Origin: Acidobacteriota bacterium
GTDB taxonomy: Bacteria > Acidobacteriota > Terriglobia > Terriglobales > Acidobacteriaceae
DNA: 7,522 bases
Assembly: GCA_021781255.1 (NCBI GenBank)
Contig: JAJXXG010001205.1
Span: 1 to 7,522, forward strand
Reading direction: 5' to 3'
Shown piece after piece: positions 1 to 7,522 of the stretch (positions within the stretch are counted from its first letter, which is position 1; every line of letters begins with the position of its first letter). Made by a program: the position numbers and the translations under genes. A model generated the notes under the pieces. It made no database searches. It was not told where the DNA came from and worked only from the letters and a program-made list of their open reading frames with translations.

Positions 1-260
1 CCAATTTCTATGTATCCTCCGTGACGTTGACGGTCGTGGTTTGAGTGGAACGTTCCCGCATGAGTTTATCGCATCTGGCCCGGCGGTAACAGTGAGTTGA
101 CGGAATTCACGGCAGGTTTATTTCACGGCCATTCCGATGGAGGGGCACGGTCCTGTCCACGCCACTCCTATTCTGCCCCGCAATGCACCGATTTCAAGTC
201 ACTTTTACTACTGGAAATCACTCGCCGTAACTATTTCCGTGGTTTGGCGTTTAAGCAAAC
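1..260. other. Left-edge intergenic region, no gene recognised
   Basis: All six frames were considered. On the + strand the three frames entering from the left edge close at 22-24, 42-44 and 98-100; the residues before those stops are too few to identify an upstream gene. On the - strand two frames are open across the left edge, but neither has an ATG, GTG or TTG start before its upstream stop, so no gene beginning here and leaving the window is supported. The stretch contains three short direct repeats: GTTGACGG at 26 and 96, TTCACGGC at 106 and 122, and CGTGGTTTG at 35 and 238. It presumably carries the promoter of the 261-926 gene. No good -35/-10 pair stands out; TTGACG at 97-102 lacks a convincing -10 partner. 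Confidence 0.6.
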
Positions 261-926
261 ATGAAACGAGTGCGGCTGTTCGGATTTTCTATATTGAGCG
301 CCGGAATGTGCTGCGGGATGGCAGCCGGCCAGAAGCCCGCGGCGGCGCAACTGCCGGAATCTTCACAAGCCGCTGCACGCCGGGCGCCAGTCTCGGCTAC
401 AGCCCCGCCGTATGTGCCGCCCGGGGACAGTCCCGTGCCTCTGGAATGGACGCCGCCAGCTTTGGCGCAGTTGAGCACAGCGGCCGAAGTCAAATCCAGC
501 TTCACGCTGGACCGCACCATGCTCGGCATAGCGGCAGGCATGGTGCCAGACTCCGAACCCGAAACGCGCAAGGCCATTGGCGAACTCGATGGCGTGAGCG
601 TTCACCTGCTGCGGTTTGCCAATGCAGGAACGGAGGATGAAGAGCAGGTGGAGGCTATTCGCGAAGCATATCATCTGCGTGGCTGGAAGCATCTGGTGAC
701 GACAACCAGGGCGGGCGGACCGGTTCACAGCGGAACCACCGATGTTTGGCTTGTGCTGGATGGCGTGAATGTGCGCGGCGCCGTGGTGCTGAATGAGACT
801 CCCAAAAGCCTGACGCTGGTAACCGTGGCGGGCAATCTAAGTCCGATAGATCTGCTGCATCTGCGCGGCCACTTCGGCATTCCACGATTTGATGGAGACG
901 ACCTTAGAGGCGCCACCCGCCGGTAA
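261..926 (+). CDS. Secreted DUF4252-like protein, function unknown
   Basis: Encodes 221 residues. The N-terminus is a typical Sec signal peptide: basic residues K2, R3 and R5, a hydrophobic core from about 6 to 20, and a likely cleavage site near A21-A22-G23. The CC pair at 17-18 is not in a good lipobox because Met precedes it, so a lipoprotein is unlikely. An Ala/Pro-rich linker covers about 24-67. The rest, about 70-207, has the alternating helix and strand pattern of DUF4252: a helical start, a strand with GVSVHLLRF (111-119), a helix rich in E (125-137), then strands DVWLVLDG and TLVTVAGNLS followed by the helix PIDLLHLRGHFG. DUF4252 has no known biochemical role. The family assignment is from recall of its pattern, not a search. 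The ATG at 261 was chosen because it gives the intact signal peptide; no clear Shine-Dalgarno sequence precedes it. The usual sigma/anti-sigma neighbours of such genes are not in view. The gene ends 87 bases before icd. Confidence 0.72.
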   Translation: MKRVRLFGFSILSAGMCCGMAAGQKPAAAQLPESSQAAARRAPVSATAPPYVPPGDSPVPLEWTPPALAQLSTAAEVKSSFTLDRTMLGIAAGMVPDSEPETRKAIGELDGVSVHLLRFANAGTEDEEQVEAIREAYHLRGWKHLVTTTRAGGPVHSGTTDVWLVLDGVNVRGAVVLNETPKSLTLVTVAGNLSPIDLLHLRGHFGIPRFDGDDLRGATRR

Positions 927-942
927 CAGCGGCGGGGGCGCC
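909..942 (+). other. GC-only hairpin enclosing the stop codon
   Basis: The left arm 909-922 (with A915 bulged) pairs perfectly with 930-942, giving 13 G-C pairs and a 7-base loop at 923-929 that contains the TAA stop (924-926) of the upstream gene. An alternative, weaker stem (927-934 with 939-946, GGGG loop) competes for the same bases. There is no U-tract after it, so it is not a canonical intrinsic terminator. It could act as an RNA 3'-end stabiliser, a weak terminator, or a structure that insulates icd from upstream transcription; the role is inferred. Confidence 0.6.
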
Positions 943-1013
943 GTTGCCACTCGTAAATTGCAGGTGTTAGCCTCTCTCTGCAGCTGTTTTAGAGAAGGGA
1001 CACAGCAAACACC

Positions 1014-2414
1014 ATGCAAACGACCTACAACGGGCTTGAATTGCCCAAAGACGGCGCACCAATCCAATACGACAACGGCCATTATCAAATCCCGGATAAC
1101 CCAATCATTCCTTTCATCGAAGGCGACGGCACGGGCCGCGACATCTGGAAAGCTTCGCAGCGCGTGTTCGATGCTGCCGTGGAGAAGGCCTACGGCGGCA
1201 AGCGCAGCATCAAGTGGTTTGAAATTTTTGCAGGCGAGAAAGCGTTTCGCCAGTTCAGCAACTGGTTGCCGGACGACTCCGTCGCTGCGGCGCGCGACCT
1301 GCGTGTCTCCATCAAGGGGCCGCTGACAACGCCCGTGGGTGGCGGAATCCGCTCGCTCAATGTGGCGTTGCGCCAGATTCTCGACCTCTACGCCTGCGTA
1401 CGCCCGGTGAAGTTTTACCAGGGCGTACCCAGCCCCGTAAAGCATCCTGAAAAGTTGAACATCGTCATCTTCCGCGAAAACACGGAGGATGTGTACGCAG
1501 GCATCGAGTTCAAAGAAGGCAGTGCAGACGCAGCCCGGCTTATCGAATTCCTGAATGAGGATCTTCTGAAGGGTGGCAAAAAGAAGGTTCGCACGGACTC
1601 GGGCGTCGGCATCAAGCCGATTTCCATCTTTGGCACCAAGCGGCTGGTACGGTACGCCATCCGCGGTGCCCTGGAGACGGGCCGCAAGACCGTCACCCTG
1701 GTCCACAAGGGCAACATCCAGAAGTTCACCGAAGGCGCCTTCCGCGAGTGGGGTTACGAAGTGGCGACGCAGGAATTCCGCGACCAGACCGTGACCGAGC
1801 GCGAAAGCTGGATTCTCGGCAACGTGGAAGCCAACCCAGGCATCACGATCGAGCAGAACGCGGCCCTGATCGAGCCTGGACTGGAATTCGCGCCGCAGAA
1901 TTTCCGCGACTCGGTGTATGCGGAAGTAAAAGGGGTGCTGGATTCCATCGGCCAGTCGCACGGCAATGGAGCATGGAAGTCAAAAGTGCTGGTCAACGAC
2001 CGCATCGCTGATTCCATCTTCCAGCAGATCATCATCCGTCCGGCGGACTACAGCGTGCTGGCCACCTCAAACCTGAACGGCGACTACATCTCCGATGCGG
2101 CAGCAGCACAGGTCGGCGGCCTTGGCATCGCGCCCGGCGCCAACATCGGCGACGGCTACGCGGTGTTTGAGGCCACGCACGGCACCGCGCCCAAGTACGC
2201 CGATAAGGACGTCATCAACCCCGGATCGGTAATTTTGTCGGGCGTGATGATGCTTGACTTCATCGGCTGGAAGGAAGCGGCGAAGCTGATCGAGCAGTCG
2301 CTCGAAAAGACGATTCTGCAAAAGTTTGTGACGTACGACTTCGAGCGTCAGACCGCCGGGGCCACCAAGGTGGGCACCAGCGAGTTTGCCACCCGCATTA
2401 TTGGCAATATGTAA
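1014..2414 (+). CDS. icd: NADP-dependent isocitrate dehydrogenase
   Basis: A 466-residue cytoplasmic TCA-cycle enzyme that converts isocitrate to 2-oxoglutarate and CO2 with reduction of NADP+. It aligns by eye with E. coli Icd throughout. The substrate loop [15 protein letters not shown] (102-116) carries Ser114, equivalent to the phosphorylatable Ser113. Arg120, Arg130 and Arg154 bind isocitrate; Tyr161 and Lys232 are the catalytic pair; Asp333, Asp357 and Asp361 are the metal ligands. NADP+ specificity is indicated by Lys394, Tyr395, Tyr441 and Arg445. The protein is 50 residues longer than the 416-residue E. coli enzyme, mostly from an insertion at about 255-325, just before the metal-binding segment; I recall a similar extra segment in cyanobacterial Icd. 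The ATG at 1014 fits the family N-terminus. The only nearby Shine-Dalgarno-like sequence (AAGGGA, 995-1000) is rather far away, about 13 bases. The gene is probably the first of an icd-mdh operon. Whether Ser114 is phosphorylated cannot be judged here, as no AceK gene is in the window. Confidence 0.97.
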   Translation: MQTTYNGLELPKDGAPIQYDNGHYQIPDNPIIPFIEGDGTGRDIWKASQRVFDAAVEKAYGGKRSIKWFEIFAGEKAFRQFSNWLPDDSVAAARDLRVSIKGPLTTPVGGGIRSLNVALRQILDLYACVRPVKFYQGVPSPVKHPEKLNIVIFRENTEDVYAGIEFKEGSADAARLIEFLNEDLLKGGKKKVRTDSGVGIKPISIFGTKRLVRYAIRGALETGRKTVTLVHKGNIQKFTEGAFREWGYEVATQEFRDQTVTERESWILGNVEANPGITIEQNAALIEPGLEFAPQNFRDSVYAEVKGVLDSIGQSHGNGAWKSKVLVNDRIADSIFQQIIIRPADYSVLATSNLNGDYISDAAAAQVGGLGIAPGANIGDGYAVFEATHGTAPKYADKDVINPGSVILSGVMMLDFIGWKEAAKLIEQSLEKTILQKFVTYDFERQTAGATKVGTSEFATRIIGNM

Positions 2415-2428
2415 CACAAACAGAGACA

Positions 2429-3386
<958 letters not shown>

Positions 3387-3421
3387 GTCTACAAACTTTG
3401 GGCAATCCGATTCGCACCGCC

Positions 3422-3465
3422 CAGGAGGCCATTCTGTTCAGCAGAGTGGCCTCTTGCATTTCTCT
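3422..3465 (+). terminator. Probable intrinsic terminator of icd-mdh
   Basis: Bases 3422-3436 pair with 3442-3456 to form a 15-bp stem with two G-U wobbles and a 5-base loop (TTCAG). The stem is followed by a pyrimidine-rich tail with a short T run (CATTTCTCTCC). It lies 35 bases after the mdh stop, the expected position for the end of the icd-mdh transcript. The T-tract is imperfect. Confidence 0.75.
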
Positions 3466-3620
3466 CCATCGAATGGTTGAGACGGGTGTCCAACTGCCGA
3501 ATGATGACACCTTTCCTTCTTGACCGTTAGGGTTGGTCAGTACCCAAACGCGGGACAACCTGAGCGCCTTCGGAGTGTCGCAAACCAGCGAAGACGCCGA
3601 AGAGACTACTGCCAGAGGCG

Positions 3621-3634
3621 CAGAGCGCGCTCTG
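3621..3634. repeat. Perfect 14-bp palindrome
   Basis: CAGAGCGCGCTCTG is its own reverse complement and lies 150 bases upstream of the receptor start. The flanking CCAGAG at 3612-3617 can also pair with CTCTGG at 3630-3635, giving an alternative fold. It could be an operator for a dimeric regulator or a chance GC-rich palindrome; nothing in the window identifies a regulator. Confidence 0.4.
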
Positions 3635-3684
3635 GCCCGGAACTACTTCCTTAACCTGTGTATACAGCGAGCTTTGCCAACGCG

Positions 3685-3724
3685 TCAGGCGCCCTGGAGT
3701 GTCCTGTGCGTCTCCTGCGCCTGA
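3685..3724 (+). repeat. Inverted repeat in the receptor leader
   Basis: TCAGGCGC (3685-3692) is the exact reverse complement of GCGCCTGA (3717-3724). Inside it, GGAG (3696-3699) can pair with CTCC (3712-3715), forming a stem interrupted by a small internal loop. It ends 59 bases before the start codon, so in RNA it would lie in the 5' UTR. No U-tract follows. Its role is unknown. Confidence 0.4.
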
Positions 3725-3773
3725 ACCTGGATGGCGCGGGGCCAGTTGGCACCGTAAGAAAATTGTCCCGTTT

Positions 3774-3779
3774 GAGGAG
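3774..3779 (+). promoter_or_regulatory. Ribosome-binding site that sets the receptor start
   Basis: GAGGAG stands 4 bases before the ATG at 3784. It supports that ATG over the in-frame upstream GTG at 3658, which has no Shine-Dalgarno sequence. The 4-base spacing is on the short side. Confidence 0.7.
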
Positions 3780-3783
3780 AGCC

Positions 3784-6700
3784 ATGATTCGAAGGTCAGC
3801 ATGCGTTGTATTTTGCCTTGCGATCGCCCTGATCACAGCCAGGGCACAGAGCAATTTCGCGGTAGTGCGCGGGTCGATTCTTGACCCGGAACACCGCCCA
3901 ATCGCAGGTGCACACGTTCACATCACGGCCACCGGCACGGGCGCTGAGCGCGAAGTCGTCGCCAACGAAGCCGGGCTCTACGAGATTGCGGGTCTGCAAC
4001 CGGGCGCGTATAAGCTGGATGTAGAAAGCGCCGGCTTCCAACAGGCGGCTCAGACAATCAATCTCGAGGTGGGCCAGCAAGCCACTCTTGACCTTCAACT
4101 GCGCGTGGGCAGCGATGCCCAATCCGTCACAGTCCGAGCTGCGGGCGAACTCCTCAAGACGCAGGATGCAAGCGTTGGTGAAGTGGTCGATCAACACTCG
4201 ATAGATTCCCTCCCCCTGAACGGCCGCATGCTCATCGACCTGGTGTTGACCGTACCGGGTGCGCACGTAGGCCATGGCGCAGGAACAGGCGACATGAACC
4301 CGCTCTATTGGCGCCCTGGCCAGCGGTCTGCAGTCAGCATTGGCGGAAGCCGCCCCAATGGCAACTATTTCCTGCTGGATGGAGCCACCAACACCGACCC
4401 CACCTTCAGCACGCAGAACCTGAGCCTCTCGCCTGACGCCGTGCAGGAGTTTCAGGTTGACACGAGCAGCTATTCGGCTGACATGGGAGGGGCCGGAGGC
4501 GGACAGATCAACATCGTCACGCGCTCAGGGTCCAGCCGCTTCCACGGCACAGCTTACGAATTCCTGCGCAACGGCGCCATGGATGCCCACTCTTTCAACC
4601 AGATGGGCGGCTCAAACTTCCTGGTGCAAAACAACTTTGGCGCGTCGATCGGCGGGCCCGTGTGGCATGCAGGCAAGACTTTCTTCTTTCTGAACTATGA
4701 GGCCCTGCGGAACGTTGAAAACATGACCATGGTGGATACCGTGCCAACCGCTGCCGAAGCCGCCGGCGACTTCAGTCAAAGTGGCGTAGATATTTATGAC
4801 CCGAACACAACAACCACCAATCCCAACTTCAACCCCAGCCTTCCTGTAAGCAAGTCGAACCCTAAGTACATCCGCGAGCAGTTCGCCTACAACGGCGTCA
4901 AGAATGTCATTCCGCCCGGGCGACTGACACAGGCCGCCTTCATCATGCTGAACAAATACACTCCGCAGCCGAACACAAATAATATGGGCAGTTCGACGAC
5001 GATGGGTCAACCAACCGTAGTGGGAGCCGGCAACGATGCCAACAACTACCTGGATATGCGCAAACAGCGGATGAACAACGACCAGGGAACCGTTCGCATT
5101 GACCATAACTTCGCAAACGGCGACATTGCCTTCTTCCGCTACTCGGCCGGTGGCGAGCATGGCTTCATGCCGGAAGGGCTGCCGGGCTTCGGCTTCTATC
5201 ACGACGATCTGTCACAGCAGGGAATTCTCGCCTGGAATCATGTATTTTCCACGCATATGGTCAACATGGCTTCAGGGGCTATCTCACGGCTCGTCATGAT
5301 GCACTCCACTGAGAGTGCAAACAAGAACGACATCATCAGCCAACTGGGCATTACCGGAACGGGCTTTGGCGGTCCGGCAGCCTGGGGTGCTCCCTATTTC
5401 GCCGTTCAGGGCTATTCACCAATGGGTGACAACTACATATCCACGCCGATGCATGCCTGGGATACCGTGGTCGAGGGACGTGACACGCTCAATTGGCAGA
5501 TCGGGCGGCACAGCGCCAAGTTTGGCGGGGCCTACCAGAAGTTCATCTGGCCCATGTGGGCGTTCTTTCAGAATCGCGGATTTTATCAGTACACGAATGG
5601 ATTTACCACAGAGTACGCGCTGAACGACGGCCAATCTGGCTCCGCTCTGGCCAGTTTCCTTCTTGGGTTGCCCGCGGCACGACAGGGCCAGGCAGGCGTA
5701 CCGCAGATGAACCTGCGGCAGTGGTACGCGGACGGCTTTGCAATGGATGCATGGCGGTTGACACCGACGACTACGCTTACGTATGGCTTGCGGTATGAGT
5801 TCATGAGCCCGCTGGTCGATATCAAATATACAAACACCAACCTGGACTTGAGCAGTGGCGCGCCAAAGGTCTTTATTGGCGGGCAGAACGGTTATCCGAA
5901 AGGCCTCATGTATGCCAACCACACCAACTTTGCCCCCCGCCTTGGTCTGGCTCAGAGCCTGCCTCGTCTGGGAGTAGTAGCACATGTCGCATATGGCATC
6001 TTCTACACTCCCGTGGACATGAACACCTGGTGCAACCAGCGCCACAACGTGCCTTACGTCTTCCCCATGACCTCGCAAAGCGATCCGTTTATTCCCAGCA
6101 TCCCCACGCTCGATTTTCCCGCGCCAGTTCTGGGCACCACCGTGGTTGCATTTAACTCAATTCAGTTGCACGCGCCGCCTGAATACATTCAGCAGTGGAG
6201 CGTATCGCTCGAGAAGCAGTTGGGCGCTGAAACCACCGTCGAAGTCGGCTACCTGGGCGCGGGGGGTTTTCATCTTCAGCGCTCTCACCTCATCAACAAT
6301 GCGCAGCCTGGAGCGGGTCTGATTCAACCGCGCCGCCCCTTCCCCAAGATCAGCTTTGTTAATAACTCGGTCTTCCCATCCTCGACAACTGTCGCCAGTA
6401 CAACCTTCCCCGTTAGCACGATCAACCGCCTCGAGAACACCTCGCAGAGCTGGTATGACGCGGGCTACGTGAACGTCCGCCGACGTTATGAAAGCGGCTT
6501 CAGCTTCCTGGCAAATTACACGTTTGCCAAGTCGCTTGAGAACGCGCCTGACTTCCGTTCGCCCATGTTCGAGTCCGCGGTACCCCAAAACAACGACGAC
6601 CTGAACGCGGAGAAGGGTCCGGCATGCGACATCCGCCACAGGGTTGCCGTCAGCGCTGTCTACAGCCCGCGCGCCATCGGCACGAGCCGCCTGGTGCGGA

Positions 6701-7164
6701 CCCTGACCAGCGACTGGCGCGGTTCCATGGTTTACCAGGTACAAACCGGATTCCCCCTCACGATCTCCGTCTTCGGCGACACCGCAAACGCGGGCACTGT
6801 TGTGGGAGAGAATCCCATCCGCGCCAACCTGACTGGAGCCAAGGTCTTTGGCCAGGGCACGCGGAACTCGACCACGTGGCTCAACCCCGGCGCCTTTGCT
6901 ACGCCGCCTGCCTATACCTATGGCAACGTGGGCCGCAACTCGGTCTACGGCCCCGGACTGCAAACTATGGACCTTGGATTGGTTCGTGAGATTGGACTGT
7001 CAGAGAAGGCCCGGTTTGAAGCCCGCACCGAGTTCTTCAATGCTCTCAACCACACCAACCTGGGAATCCCTAACAGGTTTGTGAACACATCCAACTTCGG
7101 CAGCATTACCGAGGTCGCAACCCCCGGCAGAGAAATCCAGGTGAGCGCACGAGTAAGCTTCTAA
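3784..7164 (+). CDS. Oar-like TonB-dependent outer-membrane receptor
   Basis: Encodes 1,126 residues from the ATG at 3784. Residues 1-21 form a Sec signal peptide (MIRRS, then a hydrophobic stretch, cleavage near ARA-Q). About 25-108 is a carboxypeptidase-regulatory-like beta-sandwich: VVRGSILDPEHRPIAGA, then GLYEIAGLQPGAYKLDVESAG. SVTVRA (114-119) resembles a TonB box. About 125-245 is a plug domain, with SLPLNGR, then SIGGSRPNGNYFLLDGATN, then QEFQVDTSSYSADMGGAGGG. The remainder is a large beta barrel that includes FGASIGGPVW and KTFFFLNYEALR, and ends in an aromatic-rich strand with a terminal Phe, as expected for BAM-assembled barrels. The closing segment FEARTEFFNALNHTNLG is typical of acidobacterial members. 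Such proteins are presumed to import or bind large nutrients such as oligosaccharides, but the substrate cannot be read from sequence. It is transcribed separately from mdh, with a terminator and a long leader between them. No SusD-like partner, ExbB/ExbD/TonB or sugar-degrading gene is in view. The reading frame is intact. Confidence 0.9.
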   Translation: MIRRSACVVFCLAIALITARAQSNFAVVRGSILDPEHRPIAGAHVHITATGTGAEREVVANEAGLYEIAGLQPGAYKLDVESAGFQQAAQTINLEVGQQATLDLQLRVGSDAQSVTVRAAGELLKTQDASVGEVVDQHSIDSLPLNGRMLIDLVLTVPGAHVGHGAGTGDMNPLYWRPGQRSAVSIGGSRPNGNYFLLDGATNTDPTFSTQNLSLSPDAVQEFQVDTSSYSADMGGAGGGQINIVTRSGSSRFHGTAYEFLRNGAMDAHSFNQMGGSNFLVQNNFGASIGGPVWHAGKTFFFLNYEALRNVENMTMVDTVPTAAEAAGDFSQSGVDIYDPNTTTTNPNFNPSLPVSKSNPKYIREQFAYNGVKNVIPPGRLTQAAFIMLNKYTPQPNTNNMGSSTTMGQPTVVGAGNDANNYLDMRKQRMNNDQGTVRIDHNFANGDIAFFRYSAGGEHGFMPEGLPGFGFYHDDLSQQGILAWNHVFSTHMVNMASGAISRLVMMHSTESANKNDIISQLGITGTGFGGPAAWGAPYFAVQGYSPMGDNYISTPMHAWDTVVEGRDTLNWQIGRHSAKFGGAYQKFIWPMWAFFQNRGFYQYTNGFTTEYALNDGQSGSALASFLLGLPAARQGQAGVPQMNLRQWYADGFAMDAWRLTPTTTLTYGLRYEFMSPLVDIKYTNTNLDLSSGAPKVFIGGQNGYPKGLMYANHTNFAPRLGLAQSLPRLGVVAHVAYGIFYTPVDMNTWCNQRHNVPYVFPMTSQSDPFIPSIPTLDFPAPVLGTTVVAFNSIQLHAPPEYIQQWSVSLEKQLGAETTVEVGYLGAGGFHLQRSHLINNAQPGAGLIQPRRPFPKISFVNNSVFPSSTTVASTTFPVSTINRLENTSQSWYDAGYVNVRRRYESGFSFLANYTFAKSLENAPDFRSPMFESAVPQNNDDLNAEKGPACDIRHRVAVSAVYSPRAIGTSRLVRTLTSDWRGSMVYQVQTGFPLTISVFGDTANAGTVVGENPIRANLTGAKVFGQGTRNSTTWLNPGAFATPPAYTYGNVGRNSVYGPGLQTMDLGLVREIGLSEKARFEARTEFFNALNHTNLGIPNRFVNTSNFGSITEVATPGREIQVSARVSF

Positions 7165-7194
7165 GGCCCCTGACGTGCGGCGAGGTGAAACAGC

Positions 7195-7231
7195 AACGGG
7201 TGGGTGCGGACCAATCCATACCCACCCGTTT
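7195..7231. terminator. Possible terminator between convergent genes
   Basis: AACGGGTGGGT (7195-7205) and ACCCACCCGTT (7220-7230) are exact reverse complements, giving an 11-bp stem with a 14-base loop, 31 bases after the receptor stop. It sits between convergent genes and could serve both strands. T-tracts are weak on either side (TTTG on the + strand, GTTGCTGTTTC on the - strand), and the loop is larger than usual, so the call is moderate. Confidence 0.55.
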
Positions 7232-7297
7232 GTGACCAATCGGCATGATGAAACGAGTCCGGTAAGCGAACATCTTGGATGGCGCCCTAAATCTTCC

Positions 7298-7522
7298 CTA
7301 CTGCTTCACAAACTCCACTACCTCCGGCCCGACCTGCGCGACGCACTGGCTGGGGGCAAGGTGACCACAGCCGAGAATCACCTCCAATTGCGATTGTGGG
7401 ATCAGGCTGTGCATTTTCTCGCCCTGGCTGATCGGGGTAATGCGGTCCTCTGCACCCCACACGATCAACACCGGCATTGTCAGTTCCGGTAGCAGCCCAT
7501 CGGTCGCATCGCGGCCTGTAAG
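7298..7522 (-). CDS. Alpha/beta hydrolase, C-terminal fragment
   Basis: The - strand reads open from the right edge to a TAG stop at 7298-7300, giving the last 74 residues of a protein whose start lies outside the window. The segment MPVLIVWGAEDRITPIS holds the strand and turn with the catalytic acid (Asp27 of the fragment) of the alpha/beta-hydrolase fold. It is followed by LEVILGCGHLAPSQ, which carries the catalytic His (His54), and a final helix (VGPEVVEFVKQ). The order and spacing match the end of the alpha/beta hydrolase family that includes esterases, haloalkane dehalogenase-like and MhpC/BioH-type enzymes. The nucleophile Ser and the cap domain are off the window, so substrate and exact subfamily cannot be assigned. 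The gene converges on the receptor gene and shares no operon with anything visible. Confidence 0.88.
   Translation of the reverse strand, partial: LTGRDATDGLLPELTMPVLIVWGAEDRITPISQGEKMHSLIPQSQLEVILGCGHLAPSQCVAQVGPEVVEFVKQ

Larger units (their letters stand above)
3466..3783 (+). other. Non-coding leader upstream of the receptor gene
   Basis: No gene is supported here. An in-frame GTG at 3658 would extend the downstream protein by 42 residues, but that would bury the signal peptide. The leader has a perfect 14-bp palindrome CAGAGCGCGCTCTG at 3621-3634 and a longer inverted repeat at 3685-3724. Possible promoter fragments are TTGACC at 3520-3525 and TATACA at 3661-3666. They are too far apart to pair with each other, and neither has a good partner, so I do not assign a promoter. 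The long leader suggests that transcription starts well upstream of the start codon or that there is a regulated 5' UTR. Confidence 0.45.

Noticed and set aside
3..44. 13 codons open to a TGA, a possible 3' end of an upstream gene
   Set aside because: Too short to identify; any random edge would give such a fragment.
137..640. 167-codon + frame overlapping the secreted-protein gene
   Set aside because: No signal peptide or family pattern is seen, and the alternative frame at 261-926 has both.
944..973. TTGCCA (944-949) and TAGCCT (968-973) as an icd promoter
   Set aside because: The -10 match is only three of six with an 18-base spacer, not enough to call.
837..1961. 374-codon open frame on the - strand opposite icd
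   Set aside because: It lies antisense to a clearly conserved icd, its protein resembles no family I recognise, and long antisense frames are common in GC-rich genes.
6157..6963. 268-codon open frame on the - strand inside the receptor gene
   Set aside because: It is antisense to the conserved barrel region; composition is Arg/Ala/Gly/Val-rich, as expected for a shadow frame.
7175..7492. 105-codon + frame at the right edge
   Set aside because: It is opposite the alpha/beta hydrolase fragment, whose catalytic Asp and His motifs are clear.

Overview
The window looks like a piece of chromosome from a soil-type Acidobacteriota (Terriglobia-like). The base composition is moderately GC-rich. The strongest clue is a roughly 1,100-residue Oar-like outer-membrane receptor with an N-terminal carboxypeptidase-regulatory-like domain, a family greatly expanded in that phylum. 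This placement is inferred from protein style only; no rRNA or other phylogenetic marker gene is present.

Layout, left to right. Positions 1-260 hold no convincing gene. Positions 261-926 (+) encode a small secreted protein that resembles the DUF4252 family; its stop codon lies in the loop of a very GC-rich hairpin (909-942). Next come two TCA-cycle genes on the + strand: icd (1014-2414, NADP-dependent isocitrate dehydrogenase) and mdh (2460-3386, LDH-like malate dehydrogenase). They are separated by only 45 bases, which contain a small hairpin placed directly against the mdh ribosome-binding site. A strong hairpin (3422-3456) closes this unit. A roughly 330-base leader without a gene follows, carrying further inverted repeats, and then the large TonB-dependent-receptor-like gene (3784-7164, +). 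The right edge holds the C-terminal 74 residues of an alpha/beta hydrolase on the - strand (7298-7522). It converges on the receptor gene, with a perfect 11-bp inverted repeat between them.

Icd and Mdh act in the same cytoplasmic pathway: Icd oxidises isocitrate to 2-oxoglutarate with NADPH formation, and Mdh oxidises malate to oxaloacetate with NADH formation. They are very probably co-transcribed. The secreted DUF4252-like protein, the receptor and the hydrolase have no evident functional link to them. I found no mobile element, CRISPR array, tRNA or rRNA, and no strong case for a previously undescribed system. The points most worth a second look are the RNA-level hairpins at gene boundaries and the insertion in Icd.
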